A stretch of 64,000 nucleotides of DNA from Anaerolineales bacterium (GTDB taxonomy: Bacteria > Chloroflexota > Anaerolineae > Aggregatilineales > UBA2796): positions 124,001 to 188,000 of the forward strand of contig JABTTZ010000002.1 in assembly GCA_015075625.1 (NCBI GenBank), given 5' to 3'. Position numbers and translations under genes: made by a program. Below are positions 46,136 to 54,762 of the stretch, piece by piece. The notes below the pieces were generated by a model. The model was not told the origin of the DNA. It did no database searches and saw only the letters and a program-made list of their open reading frames with translations. Numbering within the stretch: position 1 is the first letter of the stretch; every line of letters begins with the position of its first letter.

Positions 46136-47348
46136 ACGAGTGATCCTTGCGGCGCTGATTACCCTAGCTGCTCTAATGACCATCACCGGATGTCGTCCTG
46201 CCGCGCCAACGCCAACGCCGCTTCCCCCAACCCCGGCACGGATCGTCGTCACCATGCCGCCGCGCCCAACCACCACCTCTGTGGAGGTGCTGGACAAAGT
46301 GCGCGGCAAGGTAGATGCGCCTATTACATGGACTCTCTACGGCAATTTTCGTGCCGAGGCGTCGGTTACCCTTGCCCGCAACCTCTTGATTCTCATTGAG
46401 CGCTACCCCGATCAGGTGCGCCTTGTGTGGCGGCATTACCCAACGCGGGGCGATGCGCTCTCCCTATTAGCCGCAAGCGGGGCAGAGGCGGCGGGCGCAC
46501 AGGGAAAGTTTTGGGAGATGCACGATACCCTTCTCGCCACACGGGGGGAGTGGTTCAACGCCACACCTACACTCTTTCGGGAACTATTGACGCAGTATGC
46601 AGCGCAAAGCGATGTCCCCGATTTGGCAGCCTTTAACGCCGCACTGGATAAGAAAACCTACGATGCGCCCTTAGAACAAGCGATTCGGGCGGCAGGGGCG
46701 CGGGGCTTTCGTTCCAGCCCGGCGCTCATGCTGCAAAATCGCCCTTATGGCGGGCGCATCGATGAATTTGGCTTGGACAGTGCCGTTCAGTTGATTCTTC
46801 TCAAAGAGCACCAATTCTCGAAACAACCCCCTTTTGAGATTGACCCCAACAAGCGCTACCGGGCGACACTCATCACCGCCAAAGGGGAGGTCGAGATAGA
46901 ACTCTTTACCCAAACCGCGCCAGTGACGGTGAATAACTTCGTTTATCTTGCTCGGCAAGGTTGGTACGATGGAATCACCTTTCATCTTGTGACGCCGGAA
47001 CTCGTCCAGACGGGTGATCCCAGTGGGACGGGCGAGGGGACAGCCGGGTACACCATTTTTGATGAAGCGGACAATGGCTTGACCTTTGATCGAGCGGGAC
47101 TCGTGGCGATGGCAAGCCAACGCGGGGTGCGCAACAGCGGGAGTTCGCAATTCTTCATCACCTTAGGCATTATGCCCCCCGAAGGCTACAACGGGGAGTT
47201 CGCCATTTTTGGGCAAGTCACAAAGGGGATGGATGTTCTGCGTTTGCTGCGCGAACGGAATCCCTTTGATCTCCTTCGCTTTCCCAACCCTCCCCCCGGC
47301 GATGCCTTGCTGCGCGTTATCATCACCGAAAGTGCGTTGGGCGAGTGA
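46122..47348 (+). CDS. Lipoprotein with thioredoxin-like domain fused to cyclophilin-type PPIase
   Basis: 408 aa. A lipobox ends at Cys24 (TITGC), followed by a Pro/Thr-rich linker. Residues about 55-235 resemble the DsbA-like thioredoxin_4 fold: TWTLYGNFRAEAS sits where YSDFxCPYC is usual, so both redox cysteines are missing. The pattern FRSSPALMLQNRPYGG later matches the cis-Pro loop. Residues about 248-405 are a cyclophilin (peptidyl-prolyl isomerase): VTVNNFVYLARQGWYDGITF, then SGSSQFFITLG, then FAIFGQVTKGMDVL. It is predicted to act outside the membrane on exported proteins. The start ATG lies within the SDR gene. Confidence 0.88.
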   Translation: MDGRKRVILAALITLAALMTITGCRPAAPTPTPLPPTPARIVVTMPPRPTTTSVEVLDKVRGKVDAPITWTLYGNFRAEASVTLARNLLILIERYPDQVRLVWRHYPTRGDALSLLAASGAEAAGAQGKFWEMHDTLLATRGEWFNATPTLFRELLTQYAAQSDVPDLAAFNAALDKKTYDAPLEQAIRAAGARGFRSSPALMLQNRPYGGRIDEFGLDSAVQLILLKEHQFSKQPPFEIDPNKRYRATLITAKGEVEIELFTQTAPVTVNNFVYLARQGWYDGITFHLVTPELVQTGDPSGTGEGTAGYTIFDEADNGLTFDRAGLVAMASQRGVRNSGSSQFFITLGIMPPEGYNGEFAIFGQVTKGMDVLRLLRERNPFDLLRFPNPPPGDALLRVIITESALGE

Positions 47349-48253
47349 CCACCACAACCGAAACATTCCTTTTGGGGTTGGTGATTTTTCTTCTTGTTTG
47401 GGGAGGGATTGTCTCTTTCGGGGCAATGCGCCTACTGCGGCGTCGGCGGCTGCGCCAAGCGACAACCCCCAACGCACACGGCATGGGGTATGAGACAATC
47501 ACTTTTTCCGCACGGGATGGTACCCCCCTCGTGGGGTGGTGGATTCTTGCCCCGCCATCCACACAGGATGAAATGCCAAGCACAGCAAGCACAGTGATCC
47601 TCTGTCACGGCTCAGAAGGGAGTATGGATCATTGGCTGCCCCTTGCCAGGGTCCTTCATCAGGCGGGGTTCAATGTGTTTCTCTTTGACTTTCGGGCGCA
47701 CGGACGCTCTGGCGGGCGGCACACCACCTTTGGCATGTACGAACGCGATGATTTATTGGGCGCGATAGATGTTTTGGCTGAACGGGGTATCACACGGGTA
47801 GGCGTTTGGGGGGTCAGCATGGGCGCGGCGACGGCGCTGCTGACTGCCGCACAAATGGGAAAACCATCCTCCATCGCCGCTCTTATTGCTGATGGAAGTT
47901 TTGTCTACCTCAAACGGACAATCGCCCGGCGCATCCACTTTTGGGGCATTCCCCACTGGCTTGGTTGGCATATTGCGGCGTGGATGCTAGTTGTGGCAGG
48001 GGTAAGAACACACGGGCGCATGGATCAGGTCGATCCCATCCTCTGGTCAAAGCACATCTACATCCCAGTTTTGTATATTCATGGCGGGCTGGATTGGCTG
48101 ACGACTACCGCCGAGGCAAGTCTTTTGGTGGCACAAACCCCCGCCCCCCATGAATTTTGGATTGTCCCTGATGCCCGTCACGGTGAAACCGCCACAAAAT
48201 ATCCCGACGACTACGCGGCGCGGATTGTGGGGTGGTTTCAGCGCTGGCTCTAG
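47345..48253 (+). CDS. Membrane-anchored alpha/beta hydrolase
   Basis: 302 aa, GTG start overlapping the previous stop by four bases. An N-terminal membrane span (residues 8-30) and a basic segment are followed by a hydrolase fold: ILCHGSEGSMDHW as the oxyanion strand, FDFRAHGRSGG, nucleophile elbow GVSMGA with Ser158, and the C-terminal acid and His in GGLDWLT and DARHGETA. Probably an esterase or peptidase facing the cytosol. Co-transcribed with the lipoprotein upstream. Confidence 0.85.
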   Translation: MTTTTETFLLGLVIFLLVWGGIVSFGAMRLLRRRRLRQATTPNAHGMGYETITFSARDGTPLVGWWILAPPSTQDEMPSTASTVILCHGSEGSMDHWLPLARVLHQAGFNVFLFDFRAHGRSGGRHTTFGMYERDDLLGAIDVLAERGITRVGVWGVSMGAATALLTAAQMGKPSSIAALIADGSFVYLKRTIARRIHFWGIPHWLGWHIAAWMLVVAGVRTHGRMDQVDPILWSKHIYIPVLYIHGGLDWLTTTAEASLLVAQTPAPHEFWIVPDARHGETATKYPDDYAARIVGWFQRWL

Positions 48254-48278
48254 CCGCTCTGTCCTGTTGGGTGGGGAT

Positions 48279-48551
48279 TTACCGCCCTCCGGCGATGCTC
48301 GGAATGATGCGCAGTTTGTCGCCCGGCTCAACGGGGGTTTCCACGCCATCACGGTAACGAATGTCTTCTTCACCCAGAAACACATTCACAAAATTGCGTA
48401 GGTCGTTCCCGTTGTAAAGATGGGGGCGCAGATCGGGGTACTGTGCGGTTAAGTCGCTCAGAAGCGCCCCGACGGTCTCGCCATTCACATTCACCTCAGC
48501 GTTGCCGCCCGTATAGACGCGGAGAGGCGTCGGAATCTTGATTGTTGCCAT
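48279..48551 (-). CDS. MoaD/ThiS-family ubiquitin-like sulfur carrier ending Gly-Gly-Arg
   Basis: 90-aa beta-grasp protein. VNVNGETVGALLSDLTAQYP and the C-terminal VEPGDKLRIIPSIAGG match MoaD/CysO carriers, which carry a thiocarboxylate on the terminal glycine for molybdopterin, thiamine or cysteine synthesis. Here the chain ends AGGR rather than GG, confirmed at codon level before the TAA. It should need trimming to be active. No MoaE, ThiF or JAMM-protease gene is nearby. A lone gene on the minus strand. Confidence 0.85.
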   Translation of the reverse strand: MATIKIPTPLRVYTGGNAEVNVNGETVGALLSDLTAQYPDLRPHLYNGNDLRNFVNVFLGEEDIRYRDGVETPVEPGDKLRIIPSIAGGR

Positions 48552-48798
48552 CGTCTGCTAGTGTCCTTTTGCTGGTGGGTTTATCTTGGGTGATCCCCTG
48601 AAGGATCATGCGCGACTGATCTTACCTGATTCTTTGAGTAGGAAAAGGGTGCATCTACACAGCCTATCCATTTTGGATAGCGCCGCAAGAACCCTCTCCG
48701 GCGGGATTTTGACAGCCTTGCTAGGCGGACTTAAAATCCCGTTAATGCGCCCTATGCGCAGACCGTTCTAAAACTCGCTTTAAGGGGTCATTTTCACC
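48552..48798. repeat. 247-bp gap with two hairpins ahead of the EF-G paralogue
   Basis: CTATCC/GGATAG (48663-48679) and CGGGATTTT (48702-48710) with AAAATCCCG (48733-48741) are perfect inverted repeats. No gene or tRNA was found. The hairpins lie in the probable leader of the downstream gene and could be regulatory. Confidence 0.45.
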
Positions 48799-50883
48799 AT
48801 GAAAGAGTACACCACAGAGTTTATTCGGAATGTTGCGCTGGCAGGACATCAGGGATCAGGCAAGACGAGCCTGATCGAAGCCCTGTTGTTCACCACCGGC
48901 GCAGCCACAAGAATGGGCAGCATCACCGAGGGAAACACCGTTTCCGATTATGACGATGATGAAAAAGCGCGGCAGCTATCGCTTAACACCTCGATTATCC
49001 CCATCGAATTTGACAACCACAAAATAAATCTGATGGACACCCCCGGCTACACCGATTTTCAAGGGGAGATGAAAAACGCTATCCGCGTCTGTGACTGTGT
49101 GGTTGTTGCCGTTGATGCCGTATCGGGTCCGCAAGTGGGTACGGAACTGGCATGGCAGTTTGCCGATGAATTCAACCAACCGCTAATCGTCGTGATCAAC
49201 AAAATCAACAGAGAAAATGCCAGTTATGAACGCACCGTCGAGGCGCTCCGTGTGCGTTTTCCCGACTACAAGTTTATCCCTGTGATTCTCCCCATAGGCG
49301 AAGGTCCAGAGTTTCAGGGGGTGATCAACGTCCTCACCCAGAAGGCGTATTACGGGATCGGAAAAGATCGCACCGATCCGCCGGCTGACATGGTTGCGGG
49401 GATTGAAGAAGCCCATAAGAATTTGGTTGAGGCGGCGGCAGAAGCCACCGACGAACTTATCAACAAATATTTCGAGACACAAGAACTCACCTTTGAGGAA
49501 ATCCGCGATGGGATGCGCCTTGCTGCCCGCGATGCAAATCTCAAGACGGTTCCTGTCTTTGTGGCGGCAGGGGCGGCAAATAGTGGCACATACCCGCTTT
49601 TGGAGGCAATGCTCGTCTACGTTTCCCCGCCCTCCCAACGCCGTGTAAGCCTGACCAAAGAGGGCGAAAATCCTGTTGATTTTCTCATGCCTCCGCAGGG
49701 CGACGACGGTCCGTTGGCAGCGTTTGTCTTTAAAACCGCCTATGATAAATTTGTGGGGACATTGAGCTACTTCCGAATCTTCAGCGGGAAAATGGAGAGC
49801 GGGGTAACCTATTTCAACGCCGAACGCGGACGGGAAGAACGCTTTACACAGCTTCTCGTTCTTCGTGGCAAGGAACAAATTCCTGTTTCTGTCCTGCACG
49901 CCGGTGATATTGGGGCAGTGGCAAAACTTTCTGAGACTCAAACCAGCGACACTATCTGTCGGCGGGAAAAACCCTATCGTATTCGCAAGCCAATTTACCC
50001 TGCTCCGGTTTACTCGGTTGCCCTTGAACCCAAAACACAGCAAGACGGAACGAAAATGGGAGCAATCCTCACCCAGCTAACGCACGCTGATCCAACGCTC
50101 CAATGGCGGCAGGCAGCCGATACGCGCCAAGTTGTCCTCAGCGGCATGGGTGATATTCACATTGCAGTCACGCTCAGCCGTGCTGAGCGTTTGGGATGTA
50201 ACCTGAGTGCCTCCATCCCGAAAGTTCCTTACCGCGAAACGGTCATGAAAACGGGGAATGGGCATTATCGTCACAAGAAGCAAACGGGCGGGGCGGGGCA
50301 GTTTGGCGAGGTTTTTCTCCGTGTTCAGCCGCAAGAGAGCGGCGCAGGGTTCAGCTATGAAAATGAAACGGTGGGGGGGTCGATTGCTCATAGTTTCATC
50401 CCCTCTATCGAAAAGGGTATTCGGCAGGTGTTAGAGACGGGCTTGCTCGGCGGCTACCCGATTGTCGATGTTGCCGTCGCCGTGACCGATGGCAAAATGC
50501 ACCCCGTCGATTCCAAAGACGTTGCCTTCCAAATTGCCGGACGGGGAGCGTTTAAGGAAGCCTTTATGCAAGCCTCGCCCGTTTTGCTTGAACCGATTAT
50601 GGAACTGCGGGTGATTGTCCCAGAGGAATCGATGGGAGATGTCATTGGCGACCTCAGCACCCGACGCGGACGGGTGCAGGGGATGGACACTGAAAAAGGA
50701 CGGAGCATCGTCACCGCCGAAGTGCCGCTGGCGGAAATTCAACGCTACAGCAACGATCTGCGCTCGATGACTGGCGGACGGGGGATTTATACGGCAGCCT
50801 TCCTCCGCTACGAAAGTGTCCCCACAAATGTGGCGCAGCCGATCATCAACGCCCACAAACCCCACGCCGACGAGGAAGAATAG
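48799..50883 (+). CDS. EF-G-like GTPase paralogue (EF-G2 type)
   Basis: 694 aa with the full five-domain EF-G layout. G1 is GHQGSGKTS (residues 17-25). Switch I reads RQLSLNTS, like EF-G2 proteins and unlike the ERGITI of the main fusA. G3 is DTPGYTDF. G4 reads NKIN (residues 134-137) where NKxD is expected; the Asp that selects guanine is replaced by Asn137. Domain IV and V are complete (GGAGQFGEVFLRVQPQ; LSTRRGRVQGMD). Similar paralogues may act in stress or ribosome recycling; the role here is not known. Confidence 0.9.
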   Translation: MKEYTTEFIRNVALAGHQGSGKTSLIEALLFTTGAATRMGSITEGNTVSDYDDDEKARQLSLNTSIIPIEFDNHKINLMDTPGYTDFQGEMKNAIRVCDCVVVAVDAVSGPQVGTELAWQFADEFNQPLIVVINKINRENASYERTVEALRVRFPDYKFIPVILPIGEGPEFQGVINVLTQKAYYGIGKDRTDPPADMVAGIEEAHKNLVEAAAEATDELINKYFETQELTFEEIRDGMRLAARDANLKTVPVFVAAGAANSGTYPLLEAMLVYVSPPSQRRVSLTKEGENPVDFLMPPQGDDGPLAAFVFKTAYDKFVGTLSYFRIFSGKMESGVTYFNAERGREERFTQLLVLRGKEQIPVSVLHAGDIGAVAKLSETQTSDTICRREKPYRIRKPIYPAPVYSVALEPKTQQDGTKMGAILTQLTHADPTLQWRQAADTRQVVLSGMGDIHIAVTLSRAERLGCNLSASIPKVPYRETVMKTGNGHYRHKKQTGGAGQFGEVFLRVQPQESGAGFSYENETVGGSIAHSFIPSIEKGIRQVLETGLLGGYPIVDVAVAVTDGKMHPVDSKDVAFQIAGRGAFKEAFMQASPVLLEPIMELRVIVPEESMGDVIGDLSTRRGRVQGMDTEKGRSIVTAEVPLAEIQRYSNDLRSMTGGRGIYTAAFLRYESVPTNVAQPIINAHKPHADEEE

Positions 50884-50943
50884 AGCGGCGCAATCTGCCA
50901 CGTGGGGCGAGGGCTGTCGTCTTTGCCCCTCGTCCCCCCAACT

Positions 50944-51560
50944 CTGAGGAGAGGACATATTTGGAAGGCGGGTTGAAAAATAGGGAGTTCATCGTTCAAA
51001 CTGGAAATCGATCAAGAAACCCAGTGAGGAACGATGAACTACAAACTACTGTACCAATTAGAGCAGCACTTGTCAGCCCATCTACCGTGTTTCAATAGTT
51101 GGCAGCCGCAAAATGTAAGCCTGTTTAGCTATGGGGTGATTCAAGCGGAGAGCTGTCAGCAAGGAGCGATTGCGCGGGCGGTGAGTTGCGGGGAGCAGGT
51201 AGAGAGTACGGCGCGGCGCTTTCGCCGCTGGCTCGCTAATAAAGCGCTCGACCTAACAGCCTTTTTTGCCGAAGGACAGGTGGAGATGATTCGCGCCCTG
51301 CTGGAAGCAGCATCTCGCCAACCGGCTGGTTCTGTTGACCATTGCCTACACGTGGGTGGTCGCCCTCGGCAGCCAAGCCGTTGCTGCTGGCATCGCCCAA
51401 CCGCTCGTTCGTCGTCCCGACGGGTCGTTCCGGCGGCTCTGGAGCTTGTTTCGGGAAGGCTTGCGCTACTTCGTGCAAGTTGTTCAACGCCAAACCTTGT
51501 GTTTAGGATTACCCTTTATCCCAGACATAAGGTTTACTTGAAAACATGTCCTCTCCTCAG
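50944..51560 (+). mobile_element. Decayed insertion sequence with terminal inverted repeats
   Basis: Left end CTGAGGAGAGGACAT followed by ATTTGGAAG (50944-50967), and right end reading inward on the minus strand CTGAGGAGAGGACAT then GTTTTCAAG (51560-51537); 15 bases match exactly, with more beyond. The 617-bp element contains an internally deleted transposase. No clear target duplication was seen. The length suggests a remnant that could be moved only in trans. Confidence 0.8.
51034..51541 (+). pseudogene. Transposase remnant (IS4-like), internally deleted and frameshifted
   Basis: Residues 1-75 look like the helical N-terminus of a DDE transposase (YGVIQAESCQQGAIARAV). Sequence then jumps to EGQVEMIRALLEA, which belongs to the middle of IS4-type transposases, and then shifts by one frame at about 51303 to a C-terminal part, KQHLANRLVLLTIAYTW and PDGSFRRLWSLFREGLRYF, ending at 51541. 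The DDE catalytic core is missing, so the protein is inactive. It lies inside the inverted repeats of 50944-51560. Confidence 0.8.
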
Positions 51561-51808
51561 CCGTAGACAGGGAAAGGCGACTGCTCCGCAGTAACCGGGG
51601 GGATAGGGGTTCTGAACCAAAATGCCAACACAGCCTAGTTGCGGACACGCCCTAAAGGGGAGGAATGTTATTGCAGTACCCTCACTGGTTGGGCTGCAAC
51701 CAGCCTTCTTACAAGAAGAGCGGGCGTCGTTCGTTTACCCCTTGATCACCAGCCCCTAGCCCATCGGTAAGTATATCGTGATAAGCAGGGCTGTCAGCCA
51801 CTAAGGGG
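51561..51808. other. Gap downstream of the IS remnant, nothing recognised
   Basis: 248 bp between the right inverted repeat and mrpG. No ORF, RNA or convincing hairpin was identified. Confidence 0.5.
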
Positions 51809-52198
51809 TCAATCTCCTTGAAAAATGCTGTAGGTTTCGGAAGGGGTCGGAGCTTGTTGAGAACGTTCCAATGCATCGCTTGTCATTTCATCGAGCCACA
51901 TCTCTTCTACCGTTTCAATTTTTGCGGCGTGTGCGGCACGGGCAAGCGTTTGCGCCCCAATAGGGGAGGTCAGTAAAAACAACCCCCCTAAAGTAATCAA
52001 CTTGATGGCAAGTAACCCATCACCAAAGGCAAGGGCAACTCCCAACAAAAGCAATCCACTGCCTAGTGTGCTTGCTTTTGTCGCTGCGTGCATCCTCAGG
52101 TAGACATCGCCAAAGCGGATCAATCCCCACGTTCCCAAAAGCATAACACTGACGCCAAACAAAAGCATCCCTGACGCTAACCATTCGCCTAACGTCAT
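51809..52198 (-). CDS. mrpG: Mrp-type Na+/H+ antiporter subunit G
   Basis: 129 aa with three hydrophobic spans. GTWGLIRFGDVYLRMHAATKAST is the family signature. The C-terminal 40 residues are a charged tail. It overlaps mrpF by four bases (ATGA). In Mrp complexes, subunits A-G together exchange Na+ for H+; only F and G are present here. Confidence 0.9.
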   Translation of the reverse strand: MTLGEWLASGMLLFGVSVMLLGTWGLIRFGDVYLRMHAATKASTLGSGLLLLGVALAFGDGLLAIKLITLGGLFLLTSPIGAQTLARAAHAAKIETVEEMWLDEMTSDALERSQQAPTPSETYSIFQGD

Positions 52199-52539
52199 TT
52201 GAATAACCCCCTTCTTGGAATCTCCAGTGTTTTTCGGCGTAGATCGTGGCGTTCAAGGGTCGTTTTGCCCTTCACCCCCCGTTCCAAATAGATACCGATC
52301 ACCACCACACTGAGAAACCCAACAATGGCAGTCACAATGACGAGATCAATCAGCGCCCGTTGGTTGCTTCGCAAGGCAAAGACAACCACGAAAGCAATCA
52401 CATGGAGGGAAACCTGATCGGCAGCGACAGCGCGATCTGGGAGCGAGGGTCCACGCACCAGACGATATGCGGCTAAGATCAGCGAAAGCAAAATCAGATA
52501 ACTTACAAGGGTCAGCACCCCGCTAAAGGCAGGACTCAT
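52195..52539 (-). CDS. mrpF: Mrp-type Na+/H+ antiporter subunit F
   Basis: 114 aa from the ATG at 52539, preceded by GGGAGGGAG; the GTG one codon earlier is too close to it. Three membrane spans; the signature is YRLVRGPSLPDRAVAADQVS. The reading frame upstream is a glycoside phosphorylase, not mrpE, so the usual A-E genes are absent here. Confidence 0.88.
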   Translation of the reverse strand: MSPAFSGVLTLVSYLILLSLILAAYRLVRGPSLPDRAVAADQVSLHVIAFVVVFALRSNQRALIDLVIVTAIVGFLSVVVIGIYLERGVKGKTTLERHDLRRKTLEIPRRGLFK

Positions 52540-52584
52540 CACACTCCCTCCCTCATCTACAGCGTCCTAGCGGGGTTGTTCCCG

Positions 52585-54750
52585 CTAGGGGGTTAACACA
52601 ACCTCATGCTCCCGCCCTCCGTGCTGAATGCGAAAGCGAACCTTGCGCCAATGGGGAGGAAAATGAGGGGTAGTAGTAACCCCTTTATCCGCCAATTTTA
52701 AGCCACAGAAGCCAAAAACCACTGCTTGCCACAGCCCACCCGCCGCCGCCGCGTGAATGCCATCATGGACATTCCCTTTGAGGTCGTCAAGGTCGATTGC
52801 CGCCGCATAACTGAGCATGTGGTAGGCGTCATCCATGTTCCGCAGACGTGCGGCAACTTGGGCATGGGTGGCTGGACTCAACGACGAACCATGATCGGCA
52901 AGCGGGTAGTAAAACGCCCAATGCTTGGCTTGTTCTTCGGGGGTCATGATAGCATCCCCAAGAAGCGCTATAAGCATAACAAGGTCTGCCTGTTTGATCA
53001 CCATTTGGTTTTGGATGGCGTGATGCCCAACGATTGCATCGTAGTTCGCCACCTTTGGCGTCCAAAGGCTGAGATCAACCGGTTCAAGATTGAAGAAGCC
53101 GTCGTACTGCTCGATCAGCCCATCAGCACGGGTGGGAATATACATCTTTTCGGCAATGGTTGCCCATGTTTCAAGCTGTGCCGGGGTAATGCTCAACCGT
53201 GTTAAAAGCGCCTCACCCGCTTTGGTGTAGTTGCTTTGCACCCACCGGGCAACGCGGATCGCCGTTTGTAAATGCCACCGCACCATGCTGTTTGTGAAAG
53301 CGCTGTTGTTCACATTGTCGTGATATTCATCGGGTCCGATTTGCATGGAGAGTTCGTAGCGGTCTTTATCTGCCTTGTATTCGACGCGGCTGCCCCAGAA
53401 TACCGCCGTGTCAAGGACGATCTCTGCCCCATAGCGGGCAAACCACGCATGATCGCCTGTCCACTCCCAGAACATCATGACGGCGTAGGCAACATCAGCG
53501 CTGATATGCTGTTCGTTATCGCCCGTCCAAATGCGGATGCGCGATCCATCGGGGAGGGGGTGCGTCCACTGCGGCGTGGTTTCCTCGCCCGTATCGGTAC
53601 TTTCCCAGGGGAACATCGCCCCTGCATAGCCTGCTTTTTTTGCCTTATTTCGCGCTCCGGGCAGATTGTGATAGCGGTACATGAGCAGGTTTCGGGCAAG
53701 TTCTGGTTGGGTCAAAATAAGCGGTGGGATGATGAACAGTTCGGTATCCCAAAAAACATGCCCCTTGTAGCCCGGACCAGAGAGCGTTTTCGCCCCGATG
53801 CTGGCGCGTTCTTCGTGGCGGGGGGCGGCAATGAGGATATGGTAAGTGGTGAAGCGCAGCGCCCGTTGAAGCGGTTCGTCGCCTTCAATCTCAATATCAG
53901 AGGCGTGCCAATATGCCGCCCACTGCGCCTCGTGTGCGGCTTTCAGGGCGTCGTAACCCTCTCCCTCAGCCGCAGCGAGAGTGGTCTGGCAGGCGACAAT
54001 GGGGTCGGCAGCATCACGGCTGGTATGAATGGCACTCAATTTGACGATAACGAATGCCTCGTTTTTCGTCATGTCGCCTTCCGCCTGAAGGGTTGGACGA
54101 TCTCCCCCCACCAGAGTGATTTGACCCTCGCTCCCCAGCAGCGCCGACATGACGGCAACCTCGTAGGCGCTTTGGGTGGTGATGCCCTTTGCCGCGACGC
54201 GCCCCTTAACAGCCGTATTCGTCAGGGATGCCCAGTGGTTGACGCCCTCCTTCGTTGTGCTGTGATCGACATAGCCACAGACGCGCACCAAGGCGTTTCC
54301 TGTCAGGGGGCGAACGCTCACCCGCTGCACAAGAAGGTGTTGATTTTCCAAACTAGCGAAGCGCTCAAAAAGAAGCTGCACCACTGTCCCCTTCGTCGTT
54401 TGCCACAAAACCCCCCGCGTAAGCGTTGCCGTCTTGAGATTCAAGGCTCGCTCGTAGCCGAGAACTTTGCTCGTTTTCTGGCTGAATTCCTCGCCATCAA
54501 CGACCACCCGCAGGGGGAGCGGATTGGGGCAGTTGACCAGATCGGGAACAAGATCGCCATCAGCATGGTTGAAAATCCCATGCACCAGCGTGGAAACCAT
54601 GGATCCGGGGTAATCTTCCTCAAAAGTCCCGCGCAGCCCCATATAGCCATTGCCAATGGTGTAGATCGTCTCCGTATGCGCCAACTTAAAGGGATTAAAA
54701 GGGGCATCCCCTATCCGCCATGTCCGCTCTTCTGCCGAATAAATCGCCAT
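52585..54750 (-). CDS. Glycoside hydrolase family 65 disaccharide phosphorylase
   Basis: Phosphorolyses an alpha-linked disaccharide such as maltose, trehalose or kojibiose to glucose 1-phosphate plus glucose. 721 aa. N-terminal beta-sandwich, then an (alpha/alpha)6 barrel with VFWDTELFIIPPLILTQPEL and AKKAGYAGAMFPWESTDTGE. The catalytic Glu is in IGPDEYHDNVNNSAFTN. The phosphate-binding pair is probably in LSPATHAQVA. The substrate cannot be chosen without phylogeny. AGGAGGC precedes the ATG by 7 nt. It is 12 bp downstream of the lacI-type regulator and under its control. Confidence 0.92.
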   Translation of the reverse strand: MAIYSAEERTWRIGDAPFNPFKLAHTETIYTIGNGYMGLRGTFEEDYPGSMVSTLVHGIFNHADGDLVPDLVNCPNPLPLRVVVDGEEFSQKTSKVLGYERALNLKTATLTRGVLWQTTKGTVVQLLFERFASLENQHLLVQRVSVRPLTGNALVRVCGYVDHSTTKEGVNHWASLTNTAVKGRVAAKGITTQSAYEVAVMSALLGSEGQITLVGGDRPTLQAEGDMTKNEAFVIVKLSAIHTSRDAADPIVACQTTLAAAEGEGYDALKAAHEAQWAAYWHASDIEIEGDEPLQRALRFTTYHILIAAPRHEERASIGAKTLSGPGYKGHVFWDTELFIIPPLILTQPELARNLLMYRYHNLPGARNKAKKAGYAGAMFPWESTDTGEETTPQWTHPLPDGSRIRIWTGDNEQHISADVAYAVMMFWEWTGDHAWFARYGAEIVLDTAVFWGSRVEYKADKDRYELSMQIGPDEYHDNVNNSAFTNSMVRWHLQTAIRVARWVQSNYTKAGEALLTRLSITPAQLETWATIAEKMYIPTRADGLIEQYDGFFNLEPVDLSLWTPKVANYDAIVGHHAIQNQMVIKQADLVMLIALLGDAIMTPEEQAKHWAFYYPLADHGSSLSPATHAQVAARLRNMDDAYHMLSYAAAIDLDDLKGNVHDGIHAAAAGGLWQAVVFGFCGLKLADKGVTTTPHFPPHWRKVRFRIQHGGREHEVVLTP

Positions 54751-54762
54751 GCTGAAAGCCTC

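Noticed and set aside
48279-48284. Terminal arginine of the MoaD-like protein caused by misreading the stop
   Set aside because: Reading the codons on the minus strand gives GCC GGA GGG CGG TAA, so the Arg is real in this sequence.
48552-48798. Possible tRNA or small RNA in the gap before the EF-G paralogue
   Set aside because: Two hairpins are present but no cloverleaf, no T-loop GTTCRA, and no acceptor pairing.
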